NCBI GenBank assembly: GCA_964563155.1
Contig: CAZLVL010000006.1
Location: 62,001 to 126,000 of the forward strand
DNA: 64,000 nucleotides
Direction of reading: 5' to 3'
Origin: DUPQ01 sp964563155
GTDB taxonomy: Bacteria > Bacillota > Clostridia > DUPQ01
Shown: positions 41,883-51,302 of the stretch, in pieces
How positions within the stretch are numbered: the first letter of the stretch is position 1
How the letters are laid out: every line of letters starts with the position of its first letter
The notes under the pieces: generated by a model
The model's input: only the letters and a program-made list of their open reading frames with translations
What the model was told of the DNA's origin: nothing
Databases searched by the model: none
Translations under genes and position numbers: made by a program

Positions 41883-44399
41883 TTAAAAATCTATACTTAC
41901 AAAAGTATTTGATCCTGCTACAGGTTTAAAGACTTCTGCTCCCATAGGGAAGTTGTTTTTATCATAGTAATCTGCTTTTAAGGAAGATAAAAGATTGTCT
42001 GTGTCTTCTTTTTTAACAAGAATTAGTATACAACCACCTAATCCAGCTCCAGATAGTTCTGTTCCTATAACACCATTTTTCTTATTTACATAATCAACTA
42101 ATTCATCAATAGTTTTTGTTGAGCATGCATATCCACCAGGTTGATTATATATTTGTGCTCTTTCAACTCTAGTTATATTTTCACTTCTTAAGTCAGCAAT
42201 AAGAGAATACAAATACTCATCTTTTGCATAGTAATCATATTCTTTGCCATCTTTCCAAACTCTATCACCATCATGGCTTATATGCATCAATTTTCCTAGT
42301 TCTTTGTGTTTCTTTTCTTTAAGTAAATCAATACACAATTCAGCTCTTTCGCATTCTGCTAGACCGTATAATATAGTACTTCTTATTTCATATTCATTTG
42401 GGATAGAATGACTCTTTTGTATATTTTTAATTTTATCTAAAAACTCTGGTAAAGAATTATATAAATCCTCATTACTTAATTTTTCTGGTAAAGCAAGTAA
42501 TACTTCATATATCTTGCTTTGAGGTATATTCAGGTTTCTTGCATTTACATCTCTTAAATACTTTATCTTTGAAGCATATTGTGGAAATAACTTTTTAATA
42601 AGCATTAATCCAAATTCATACTCAGCAATTTTTTGATTAAATAAATCTTTTGCACCTGCACTTTTTTTAGCTTCGACGAAACTATTAGCAACAACTAGTG
42701 AGTATTCCTCAGGAAAATCAATTGATTCACCAATTTCAAATGGGAAAAACTTCAGATGTGTTATTTTCCCAAAATGACCACACTTCATTGCAGCATGATC
42801 CCCTGCTCCGCCACGCGAACCAACAAACCATTCACCCTCACCACAAAGATGTATAAAGTCTTTTGGTTGGATATCCATATCATTTAAAGATATAGCAGCT
42901 TCAGCTGTAGCAACTACTATACTAGATGAAGATGATAACCCAGCAGCAATAGGTATATTACCCTCAAACATCATATCCATACCTGAAATCATCTTATCTT
43001 TGTATTGCAATTGAAGTCTAAGAATAGCTGCTTTTACATAATTAACCCATTCTCCCTTTGAGTCAACTACCATTTTTAAAATTTCTTCATTCTCTATAAA
43101 CTGAATCCAATTTTCAGTATCACATAGCTTTATAATATCTAAAATAGAAAAACTATAGTCTTTAAATCTAGAGTCAGTATTTGAGATAGATACAATATCA
43201 TCATTTCGTGGAGATGCTACTGCTATTGTCTCTCGGTTAATTGACATTACATTTATACTACCACCACGATGCTCAATGTGTCTGCCCATTAAATTTACTC
43301 TTCCTGGTGCCCTAGTTATTACAACCTCTCTATCACCATACTTTGTTATAAAGCTCCTTAGAAGCTTCAGATAAGTATCTCTACGCTCTTCAATTACATC
43401 ATCATCACCATATATTTTAACAAATTCAGCTTTAGTTTCAGAACTCCACTTCTCAAGTTCTAAAACCCATTTTGATGCCAAAGGAATTTCCTTTTTTAGT
43501 GTTGGCTCAATAAAAAACTGTTGTAATAGTAGCAATTCATCCATTGTACTATATGTATGAATTTTATTGCTTTCATTAACATAAGTAACGTGGACTTCAT
43601 TATCAATGGCTAACATATTTATTGCATCGGTTAAATATATTTCATTTTGCGCATTATCTTGTTTTGCTTTTTCTAATTTTTCGATAACAATGCTTGAATC
43701 AAAAATATATGTTGCTGTATTCACATATTCCATGTTTTCAATTTTTTGTGCATCAAAATCAATTCCATTTATTGTAATATTTGGTTTTAGTTTATTGAAT
43801 TTTAGAGCTTTCTCAATCAGAATTTCTTTTTTCTTTTCATTCATTCCTAGCTTAGTCAAAATCTTATCAAAAGCTTCTTTTGACTTATTTTCCTCTTTAC
43901 CTAAAGCTAAATAATAGCTGTCTGCTTGCTCAATTATTCCATAGAATTCATCTTCTATCGATAATATTCTACCGCCGCTTAGATTATATGATTTAGGTTG
44001 TCCTACAAAAGCAGCTTTCTTCTCACTGCTATTATATTCATCTATTAATTTTGTAAAGACATCAGGAGATATTATTTTGTCACCCATAGCAATAAGGACT
44101 GGTCCTTCATATCCTATTGATTTTAAGGCATGCAAACCATATAAAGCAGCGCCACCTGTTCCATTCCTTACTGGTTGAAAGGCATAAACAATGCCTTCAA
44201 TTCCATCAAGGCAGGACATAACTTTATCAGCTTTACTTCCTACCACTACAACAAATCGTTTAATTCCTGCTTTTTTAAGATTATTTATTTGTCTAACAAC
44301 AGCAGGCACACCTGCAATTTCAAAACACACTTTATGAGTGCGCTCATCCTTCATGCGTGTGCCTTCGCCAGCACATAGCAAAATAGCAACTGGAGTCAT
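41883..44399 (-). CDS. Fused sugar nucleotidyltransferase and GHMP sugar kinase
   Basis: The 838-residue protein joins two enzymes. Residues about 1-300 are a GlmU/MobA-type NTP transferase (ILLCAGEGTRMKDERTHK; IAMGDKIISPDVFTKLID). Residues about 345-838 are a galactokinase-type GHMP kinase: TRAPGRVNLMGRHIEH, the ATP loop GNIPIAAGLSSSSSIVVATA and the C-terminal GTELSGAGLGGCILILV. The kinase signature differs from galactokinase (GRHIEHRGG instead of GEHTDYNGG), so the sugar is not galactose by default. Together it would phosphorylate a free sugar at C1 and activate it as an NDP-sugar, in the manner of the Bacteroides Fkp fusion. Bases 41792-41882 hold no gene. Confidence 0.8.
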   Translation of the reverse strand: MTPVAILLCAGEGTRMKDERTHKVCFEIAGVPAVVRQINNLKKAGIKRFVVVVGSKADKVMSCLDGIEGIVYAFQPVRNGTGGAALYGLHALKSIGYEGPVLIAMGDKIISPDVFTKLIDEYNSSEKKAAFVGQPKSYNLSGGRILSIEDEFYGIIEQADSYYLALGKEENKSKEAFDKILTKLGMNEKKKEILIEKALKFNKLKPNITINGIDFDAQKIENMEYVNTATYIFDSSIVIEKLEKAKQDNAQNEIYLTDAINMLAIDNEVHVTYVNESNKIHTYSTMDELLLLQQFFIEPTLKKEIPLASKWVLELEKWSSETKAEFVKIYGDDDVIEERRDTYLKLLRSFITKYGDREVVITRAPGRVNLMGRHIEHRGGSINVMSINRETIAVASPRNDDIVSISNTDSRFKDYSFSILDIIKLCDTENWIQFIENEEILKMVVDSKGEWVNYVKAAILRLQLQYKDKMISGMDMMFEGNIPIAAGLSSSSSIVVATAEAAISLNDMDIQPKDFIHLCGEGEWFVGSRGGAGDHAAMKCGHFGKITHLKFFPFEIGESIDFPEEYSLVVANSFVEAKKSAGAKDLFNQKIAEYEFGLMLIKKLFPQYASKIKYLRDVNARNLNIPQSKIYEVLLALPEKLSNEDLYNSLPEFLDKIKNIQKSHSIPNEYEIRSTILYGLAECERAELCIDLLKEKKHKELGKLMHISHDGDRVWKDGKEYDYYAKDEYLYSLIADLRSENITRVERAQIYNQPGGYACSTKTIDELVDYVNKKNGVIGTELSGAGLGGCILILVKKEDTDNLLSSLKADYYDKNNFPMGAEVFKPVAGSNTFVSIDF

Positions 44400-44656
44400 T
44401 TTACTCTATCGATTATATAAGCTCGATACTCCTCTCTTAAACATATAAACCGTATATGGCTTACTTCCTTAGTAATCTATATATGGGAATATACAATTTC
44501 AATAGTCTAATTGTATTTTTATTACAATTGTCACATTTTAACAACTTTTATATTATCCATTAGATTTATTGCATTTTTTTGTATTTATTAATAATTTCTA
44601 TTTTGCAAAACCTCTATACTATCAATCATTTTAAAAATAAACTTCTTATATATAGT

Positions 44657-44684
44657 TAAAAAAATAAAACAAGACCTCTCTTGT
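44657..44684 (-). terminator. Weak terminator behind capG
   Basis: ACAAG (44669-44673) and CTTGT (44680-44684) pair across 6 bases, followed on the minus strand by TTTTATTTTTTT. The stem is short but the T-tract is long and lies 6 bases past the stop. Bases 44400-44656 contain no gene. Confidence 0.45.
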
Positions 44685-44689
44685 AAAAT

Positions 44690-45832
44690 CTAATACTTTC
44701 TCCACACAAACCTATCCACTATTCCAGTATATGACTGAATTATCTTAACCACTTTATTGCTCACATTGAGATCAGTATAGTCTGGTACTAATGAACCTGA
44801 ATCTTGATTTTGGTTCATATCTACAGCAAGGTCCACTGCTTGTAAAACTTCCTTTTCTGTTATACCGGCAATAATGAAGTTACCCTTATCTAAAGCTTCT
44901 GGTCTTTCTGTTGATGTTCTTACACATACTGCTGGAAATGGCTTATCTATAGATAAAAAGAAGCTACTTTCTTCTGGTAGTGTTCCAGAATCAGATACAA
45001 CAGCAAAAGCATTCATTTGTAAATTATTGTAATCTGAAAAACTTAATGGTTTGTTTTGAATTACTCTATCATCAAACTTAAAGTTTCTTTTTTCAATAAA
45101 CTTACCTGCTCTTGGGTGACAAGAATACAATATTGGCATATCATATTTTAATGCTAAAGCATTTACTGCATTCATTAAGCTAAAGAAGTTTTCCTCAGTA
45201 TCTATATTTTCTTCCCTATGTGCTGAAAGAAGAATATATTTATTCTTCTTAAGACTTAGTCTTGATAAGACATCTGATTTCATAATCTTATCAAGATTAG
45301 CTGTTAATACTTCTGCCATAGGTGAACCTGTTACATAGGTTCTTTCCTTCGCAGTACCTTCAGCATTTAAATATCTTCTAGCATGTTCTGAATAACATAG
45401 GTTAACATCAGCTATATGGTCTACTATACGCCTATTAGTCTCTTCTGGAAGACATTCATCAAAGCATCTATTACCTGCTTCCATATGGAATATTGGTATA
45501 TGAAGTCTTTTTGCAGATATGGCTGATAAGCAAGAATTAGTATCTCCTAAGATTAATAGAGCATCAGGTTTTAGTTCAGATAATATTTTATATGACTTAG
45601 CTATAATATGCCCTATAGTCTCTCCTAAGTCGCTTCCTACTGCATCTAAATAGTAATCTGGTGATCTTAAATTAAGGTCTTCAAAAAATATTTGATTTAA
45701 TTCATAATCATAATTTTGGCCAGTATGTACCAATGTGTGGTCAAAATACTTATCACACTTCTTAATAACCTCAGATAACCTTATTATCTCAGGCCTAGTA
45801 CCAACTATTGTCATAAGTCTTAGTTTGCTCAT
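44690..45832 (-). CDS. capG: Non-hydrolysing UDP-HexNAc 2-epimerase (CapG-type)
   Basis: The 380-residue GT-B-fold epimerase has GTRPEIIRLSEVI, HTGQNYDYELNQIFFEDL, GDTNSCLSA and FHMEAGNRCFDECLPEETNR, the active-site blocks of WecB/CapG enzymes. TSTERPEALDKGNFII is also present. In S. aureus, CapG catalyses the last step to UDP-N-acetyl-L-fucosamine. It abuts the capF stop with no gap, so the three cap-like genes are one translational unit. Confidence 0.88.
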   Translation of the reverse strand: MSKLRLMTIVGTRPEIIRLSEVIKKCDKYFDHTLVHTGQNYDYELNQIFFEDLNLRSPDYYLDAVGSDLGETIGHIIAKSYKILSELKPDALLILGDTNSCLSAISAKRLHIPIFHMEAGNRCFDECLPEETNRRIVDHIADVNLCYSEHARRYLNAEGTAKERTYVTGSPMAEVLTANLDKIMKSDVLSRLSLKKNKYILLSAHREENIDTEENFFSLMNAVNALALKYDMPILYSCHPRAGKFIEKRNFKFDDRVIQNKPLSFSDYNNLQMNAFAVVSDSGTLPEESSFFLSIDKPFPAVCVRTSTERPEALDKGNFIIAGITEKEVLQAVDLAVDMNQNQDSGSLVPDYTDLNVSNKVVKIIQSYTGIVDRFVWRKY

Positions 45833-46978
45833 TTATACCTCCAAAAAGTATGTATCAGGTTTATTAGGATCAAAAGACTCATTTGCCCACATAAAGGTAA
45901 TCATATCAGTATCACCTAAGTTCTCTATATTATGTGTATAACCTACAGGTATATCTACCACTTGCAATTTATCACCTGAGACAAAGTATTCATATACTTT
46001 TTCTTCTCCAACTTTTCTAAATCTAATTACACCTTTACCAGATACTACTAGGAATTTCTCATTCTTTGTATGGTGCCAGTGATTTCCTTTTGTTATTCCA
46101 GGCTTTGATATGTTAACACTAAACTGACCTCTGTCAGCAGTCCTTATTATCTCAGTAAAGCTACCTCTATCATCTATATTCATCTTTAAAGGATAAGAAA
46201 AATCCTTCTCTGGAATAAATGAGAGATAAGTTGCATAAAGTTTTTTTACAAATGAATCTGACATATCAGGAACAGATAGATTTTTTCTAGATTCTCTAAA
46301 AGAATATATTAAATCAACTATTTGACCTAGTGTTTCTGTATGCACTTCAGGCACATAACAATAACCATCTTCTTTTCTGTTTTCTTTACTTAATAATGCC
46401 TTTATTAGTTCATCTACTACATCATCGATGTATACAAGATTCATAACTACACTTGGATCATTAACGGTGATTGGTAAATCTCTTGCTACATTATGACAAA
46501 AGGTTGCAATAGCTGAATTATAGTTATGTCTTGACCACTTCCCAAATATATTAGGAAATCTATATACTAGTACAGATGCTCCTGTATCTTTTGAATAAGT
46601 AAAGAAGAGGTCTTCTCCTGCTTTTTTAGATAATCCATATGGATTATCTAAAGCGGCTTGAATAGAAGATGATAACATTACTGAACACTTATTATCATAT
46701 TTTTTAAGTGAGCCTAAAAGCGTAGATGCAAAGCCAAAATTACCAGACATAAAATCAGATTGGTCTATGGGTCTATTAACTCCAGCTAGATTAAAAACAA
46801 AGTCTGCTGTACGACAATACTCATCTAGCAATAAATGGTCAGTATCAATATCAAACTCAAATATATTGAGATTAATATCTAAATCAAACCTTTTATCCTT
46901 GCCCTCTTTTATATTCTCCAAAGTAGCAACAAGATTCCTGCCAACAAATCCTTTTGCACCCGTTACTAGAATATTCAT
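45833..46978 (-). CDS. capF: CapF-type bifunctional SDR reductase/cupin
   Basis: The 381-residue protein has an N-terminal SDR domain (ILVTGAKGFVGRNLVATL; YGLSKKAGE) and a C-terminal cupin with NISKPGITKGNHWHHTKNEK, the zinc site of CapF. In S. aureus, CapF epimerises and reduces the CapE product to UDP-6-deoxy-TalNAc. GGAGAAATAGG precedes the ATG, and the gene starts 1 base after capE ends. Confidence 0.9.
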   Translation of the reverse strand: MNILVTGAKGFVGRNLVATLENIKEGKDKRFDLDINLNIFEFDIDTDHLLLDEYCRTADFVFNLAGVNRPIDQSDFMSGNFGFASTLLGSLKKYDNKCSVMLSSSIQAALDNPYGLSKKAGEDLFFTYSKDTGASVLVYRFPNIFGKWSRHNYNSAIATFCHNVARDLPITVNDPSVVMNLVYIDDVVDELIKALLSKENRKEDGYCYVPEVHTETLGQIVDLIYSFRESRKNLSVPDMSDSFVKKLYATYLSFIPEKDFSYPLKMNIDDRGSFTEIIRTADRGQFSVNISKPGITKGNHWHHTKNEKFLVVSGKGVIRFRKVGEEKVYEYFVSGDKLQVVDIPVGYTHNIENLGDTDMITFMWANESFDPNKPDTYFLEV

Positions 46979-46979
46979 C

Positions 46980-48017
46980 CTATTTCTCCATAGCCTTTAA
47001 TTCATCTTGAATATATTGTAATTTTAATAGTTTTTTCTTTACTTGGTCTACATTAAGTAACTCTGTATTATTTGAATTAAATTCTGTTATTCTATCTCTT
47101 GTCGTATTACCTTTTGTAAAGTAGCTTTCATAGTTTAAATCCCTTTTATCAGAAGGTACTCTAAAGAAATCACCTAAATCAATAGCTGCTGCACTTTCTT
47201 CATTTGTTAATAGGGTTTCATACATCTTCTCACCATGTCTTATGCCTATTGTTTTAACTTTTGCTTTATCTAGTGGATCAAATAATTCTTTAACAGCCTT
47301 AACCAAGACTTCAATAGTACAAGCTGGAGCCTTTTGTACTAATATATCTCCTGATTCACCATTTTCAAAAGCAAACAATACAAGGTCTACTGCTTCTTCT
47401 AGTGACATTATGAATCTTGTCATAGATAAGTCAGTTACAGTTATATCTTTACCATACTTTATTTGTTCTATCCACAAAGGTATTACAGAGCCTCTAGAAC
47501 ACATTACATTCCCATATCTTGTACAGCATATCTTAGTACGTTCAGGAGATACTGTTCTAGATTTTGCAACTATAACTTTTTCCATCATTGCCTTAGAAGT
47601 TCCCATAGCATTAACCGGATAAGCTGCTTTATCGGTAGATAAACAGATTACAGATTTAACTTCTTCACTAATAGCTGCAGTTAATACGTTATCTGTTCCA
47701 ATAACATTTGTCTTAACTGCTTCCATAGGAAAAAATTCACAAGATGGAACTTGTTTAAGAGCTGCTGCATGGAAGATATAGTCTACTCCATATATAGCAT
47801 TTTTAACTGAGGCAAGATCTCTAACATCACCTATAAAGAATTTAATTTTGTCTGAGTATTCTTTATATAGATGTCTCATATCATCTTGCTTCTTTTCATC
47901 TCGTGAAAATATTCGTATCTCTTTAATATCACTAGATAAAAATCTATCAAGTACAGCATTACCAAATGATCCTGTACCACCTGTTATGAGTAGTGTTTTG
48001 TTTTTAAATGATATCAT
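46980..48017 (-). CDS. capE: CapE-type UDP-GlcNAc 5-inverting 4,6-dehydratase
   Basis: The 345-residue SDR enzyme has LLITGGTGSFGNAVLDRFL, the family motif STDKAAYPVNAMGTSKAMME (Met in place of the SDR Tyr) and TRYGNVMCSRGSVIPLW. It starts UDP-L-FucNAc synthesis from UDP-GlcNAc. It heads the capE-capF-capG unit, with GGAGAT before the ATG. Its length matches S. aureus CapE closely. The promoter should lie in 48018-48491. Confidence 0.9.
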   Translation of the reverse strand: MISFKNKTLLITGGTGSFGNAVLDRFLSSDIKEIRIFSRDEKKQDDMRHLYKEYSDKIKFFIGDVRDLASVKNAIYGVDYIFHAAALKQVPSCEFFPMEAVKTNVIGTDNVLTAAISEEVKSVICLSTDKAAYPVNAMGTSKAMMEKVIVAKSRTVSPERTKICCTRYGNVMCSRGSVIPLWIEQIKYGKDITVTDLSMTRFIMSLEEAVDLVLFAFENGESGDILVQKAPACTIEVLVKAVKELFDPLDKAKVKTIGIRHGEKMYETLLTNEESAAAIDLGDFFRVPSDKRDLNYESYFTKGNTTRDRITEFNSNNTELLNVDQVKKKLLKLQYIQDELKAMEK

Positions 48018-48491
48018 TATATCTCCAAAATTAATATTTTTTTATTTAACTACGGTACTTATTCAGAATCTACTTAAATAGTTAAACTACTTAAAATACG
48101 TCGAAACATATAGATCAAGCTTAATTATTATATACTAATTATATATTTTAAAAATGACACAATTTCTTATACAACTTGTTATTGCTATATATAACTCTAA
48201 CAATATAGAGTTACTTTCTAATAAAATTCTATATCCATCAGAAAATTGATTAGTTGACATAGTTATAATAATTACTGGTTTATATATAATACTAAATAAA
48301 ATATTTTTAACTCAAAAAATTCCTACGATACTTACAACATAGTTTGTTACAAAAATATAATAGCAACTCCATTGATTCTCATAAACAAAGAGCCCTAGCA
48401 TGACAAAAATTATAAAGCTTACAAACAAAGAGAATATACATATGCTTTGTAAAAAGGACTATAAAAAGCAAGAAATCTAGTTTTTTCAATA
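48018..48491. other. 474-base AT-rich gap without a gene
   Basis: No supported ORF on either strand. A 6-bp inverted repeat (ACAAAG/CTTTGT near 48427-48450) is too weak to call. The stretch probably holds the cap promoter, but no promoter was distinct enough to report. Confidence 0.5.
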
Positions 48492-49862
48492 TTACCTCTT
48501 TTTTTTACTATATTGCTTATTGGATTTAATTTTCCAAATTGCTTGAAGCACTATTTTAAGTGTTTCTTCAATATTTTCATTCATTACTTCTTTCATATTA
48601 ATCTTGGGATTTAGAATTCCTAAATCTTTGTATTTCAAGAGCAGTCTTGATATTTCCTCTTCTGTTAATTCATCTTTACGATCTTTAATGGTAGCTGGAT
48701 TATTGTCTAATAATATTGTGCAACTTGGTCTAGGGAAAATTTTTAAAACAATCTTTTCTATACTAGGCTTTAAAGTACTATCTTTCATAGTTAAGATATC
48801 ATAGAAATACCTGTCTCCGATTACTAGATAATTCTTTGTTAATAAAGGATAAACTTTTAGATTGTAATGCAGCAAATATTCAAAAGTATTATATAACAGC
48901 CTTAAATAGTCATGAGCTCTTTTTTTAATTCTAAATCTTAGCATTGTATCGATACTTATACATGAACTGTTTTCTCTATTTTTATGTTTCCTATTAATAT
49001 TAGGATATGGAAGAATTCTCTTCTTATTGCTGCCTAAGTATATATATTCTTTTCTTGAATAATTAATGCTTTCAATAATCTTTTTTGCAACAGTAGTCTT
49101 CCCAGAACCATCTGGGCCCAACAAGACAACAAAAACACCCTTATTTGACCATATCCGTGAAATGTTAATACATAATCTTCTTAAGTTATTAATTAGAAAC
49201 ATTATTCTTGTTTTTATTCCAAAACTTAACTTAAATAGTTCATTCTTATTACTTATTAACTTATCGTACTCTTTATTGTAAATTAATTTTAATACTTCAG
49301 AAGAAAAAGAACCTGGGAAATTATAAGCAAACACTTTCTCTAATGTTTCCATTGAAACATTTGTAGTAAGATCATTTATTTTAGATATATATTCTTGTTT
49401 AAAATATCCTTTATCAAAAATTGAATGCATTATAATCGAATACAAATAATGTTCATCATTCAATATATTAAATCCATTTACATTTATATAGTTATTCATA
49501 ATCACTTTATTAGCAAGATATATAGAATTGTTAATATCTATTGACACCTGCTTTACTCGAAGATTTATTTGAAAATGAATATGTAAAACATCAATATAGT
49601 TAGATTCATTAATAAATATTGTGTATACAATATTATCATTAAATTTAAAGTTTTTAATTAGTATAAACTCATCTGATTTTGTTATTTCTTTCATTATTAT
49701 TTCATTTATTTCAACACTAGATTCATCAATAACAATGTCAAGATCCTCAGTAGGTTTTAGGTTTTCAAAATCTTTAATCCTTAGAAAAACATATCTAATA
49801 TTGTTTTTTTTATAATTAATTATTAAATTGTCAATCAAATAACTTCGTCCACTTTTTTTCAT
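48492..49862 (-). CDS. Nucleotidyltransferase-like / thymidylate-kinase-like two-domain protein
   Basis: Residues about 1-190 resemble the nucleotidyltransferase-like domain of polysaccharide loci (YVFLRIKDFENLKPTEDLDI, with the D-x-D pair). The C-terminal half is P-loop kinase-like: VVLLGPDGSGKTTVAKKI near 252-269, then LVIGDRYFYDILTM (DR-Y motif as in thymidylate kinase) and TILLDNNPATIKDRKDEL. The start at 49862 has AAAGGGTGA upstream; an alternative ATG lies at 49886. It sits just behind a kinase-like gene. Substrate unknown; a glycan or lipid-carrier phosphorylation role is inference. Confidence 0.65.
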   Translation of the reverse strand: MKKSGRSYLIDNLIINYKKNNIRYVFLRIKDFENLKPTEDLDIVIDESSVEINEIIMKEITKSDEFILIKNFKFNDNIVYTIFINESNYIDVLHIHFQINLRVKQVSIDINNSIYLANKVIMNNYINVNGFNILNDEHYLYSIIMHSIFDKGYFKQEYISKINDLTTNVSMETLEKVFAYNFPGSFSSEVLKLIYNKEYDKLISNKNELFKLSFGIKTRIMFLINNLRRLCINISRIWSNKGVFVVLLGPDGSGKTTVAKKIIESINYSRKEYIYLGSNKKRILPYPNINRKHKNRENSSCISIDTMLRFRIKKRAHDYLRLLYNTFEYLLHYNLKVYPLLTKNYLVIGDRYFYDILTMKDSTLKPSIEKIVLKIFPRPSCTILLDNNPATIKDRKDELTEEEISRLLLKYKDLGILNPKINMKEVMNENIEETLKIVLQAIWKIKSNKQYSKKKR

Positions 49863-49889
49863 CAACTCACCCTTTACTAATACCATCCA

Positions 49890-50636
49890 TTACTTTTTTA
49901 TCAAACTTTTCTTGAAATATTTGATTATACATAGCATAATCGTTGGAAATATTAATAATATTATTTTTAATTTTGTTACTTTGGTAAAATCTCTGTTTTT
50001 TATAATATAAATTTCAAATAAGTAAAATTCTTTAAGTATTTTTAGAAACATCTTATTTCTTTCATTTTTCTCTATATGTTCAAACATATTAAAATAAATT
50101 TTTAAAAAAAATGTGCATTTTATAGAATATACTAAAATATTAACGAGAAAATTTCCTTTAAATCGGACTTTCAATATGTTACTTAAAAAATAACCTAAAT
50201 CTTTCTCCAAACTACCATAAGTTTTTGCTCTTCCAAAATCTATAAGATATGCTTCTTGCGTATCTTTTTTTATTATGATATTTGAAGCCGCTAAATCGTT
50301 ATGATAATAACCAGTTTTATAAAACTCTATTAACGTTAATGCAATACTTTCTGTTATATTATTTCTTTTTTCTTCTGATATAGTTTTTATTTTAAACTTT
50401 AATAAATTGGCTAATAATTCACCTTCTATGTATTCCATTTTTATATAATTCCCAAATTCTGCATCAATTATTTTTGCATGATACTTAAATCTCTTTTTAC
50501 GCAAATCCATTAATACGCTTATTTCATTATCCAATTCATCTCCAGCAGTCTCTTTCAAGTTAGCGCTTTTTACTATGTAGTATCCTGAATACTCAATTCT
50601 TGACTTTGTTCCTTCTGAATTATTTTTAACTTCCAT
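49890..50636 (-). CDS. Small protein-kinase-fold protein (Kdo kinase/RIO-like)
   Basis: The 248-residue protein has the kinase catalytic loop YYHNDLAASNIIIKK (H-N-D-L-x3-N, near 112-126) and the metal motif LIDFGRAKTYG. The C-terminal end has membrane-prone helices (LKIILLIFPTIMLCIIKYF). This resembles Kdo/WaaP-type kinases that phosphorylate glycans, more than Ser/Thr kinases. It directly precedes the thymidylate-kinase-like gene (start 3 to 27 bases later, depending on which start is used), so the two probably work together. Confidence 0.68.
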   Translation of the reverse strand: MEVKNNSEGTKSRIEYSGYYIVKSANLKETAGDELDNEISVLMDLRKKRFKYHAKIIDAEFGNYIKMEYIEGELLANLLKFKIKTISEEKRNNITESIALTLIEFYKTGYYHNDLAASNIIIKKDTQEAYLIDFGRAKTYGSLEKDLGYFLSNILKVRFKGNFLVNILVYSIKCTFFLKIYFNMFEHIEKNERNKMFLKILKEFYLFEIYIIKNRDFTKVTKLKIILLIFPTIMLCIIKYFKKSLIKK

Positions 50637-50719
50637 CTAGGCTTTTACCACCTTTTCTTTTTTAAAAATAGTTATGATATTATTACAACATATATGATTA
50701 CTTAATCCCGTAAAAAAAT

Positions 50720-50771
50720 AAAATAGCTTAACTCTTTGTCTAAAAAATGTTTACCTCCACTATCTATAATA
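50720..50771. repeat. Dispersed repeat copy B (about 52 bp)
   Basis: This copy begins AAAATAGCTTAAC, exactly like 14852, and continues with related blocks. It lies in the 666-base gap 50637-51302, which has no gene and otherwise consists of A/T-rich sequence. Confidence 0.5.
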
Positions 50772-51302
50772 GTATTTGCAGAATATCCAATAGAATAATT
50801 AGATTTTCATTAAGTTTTTTTACATCAATGATTAGTTCAATAGTCAATAGACAATATCTTCTGGCTGTTAATACAACTTAAGATTTACTAATATAATACT
50901 CTATATTTTATATAAAAATGATAGCTATTTAGTAACTACTCTGCAAACTAAATCATTCCTATTTGATTTAGTTTTACCAAAGAAACCTATAAGTATTTGC
51001 TTACCAAACGAGCTTTTGAGAAGTGGATTCTTATAAAATATTATAAATATTCTAATAATTTGTTACACTAAATAATCTTTTGAAGTCAATAACTACTAAC
51101 TTTATAGCTTTCGGAAATATTTATGGAAAATCTTTGGGATTTTAGAAAATGTTTTTTTAATAGAAGCATGCTTTCACTGTTTATGCTAGTTACAAACTAT
51201 ATGCGAAAAAAAATCATTCCCCCTTCTTTTTTTGTTATTATACTTGATTATTAGATGTTTTATTAATGTTTAAAAGAAAAAAGGATATTACAAGCTCTTT
51301 TT

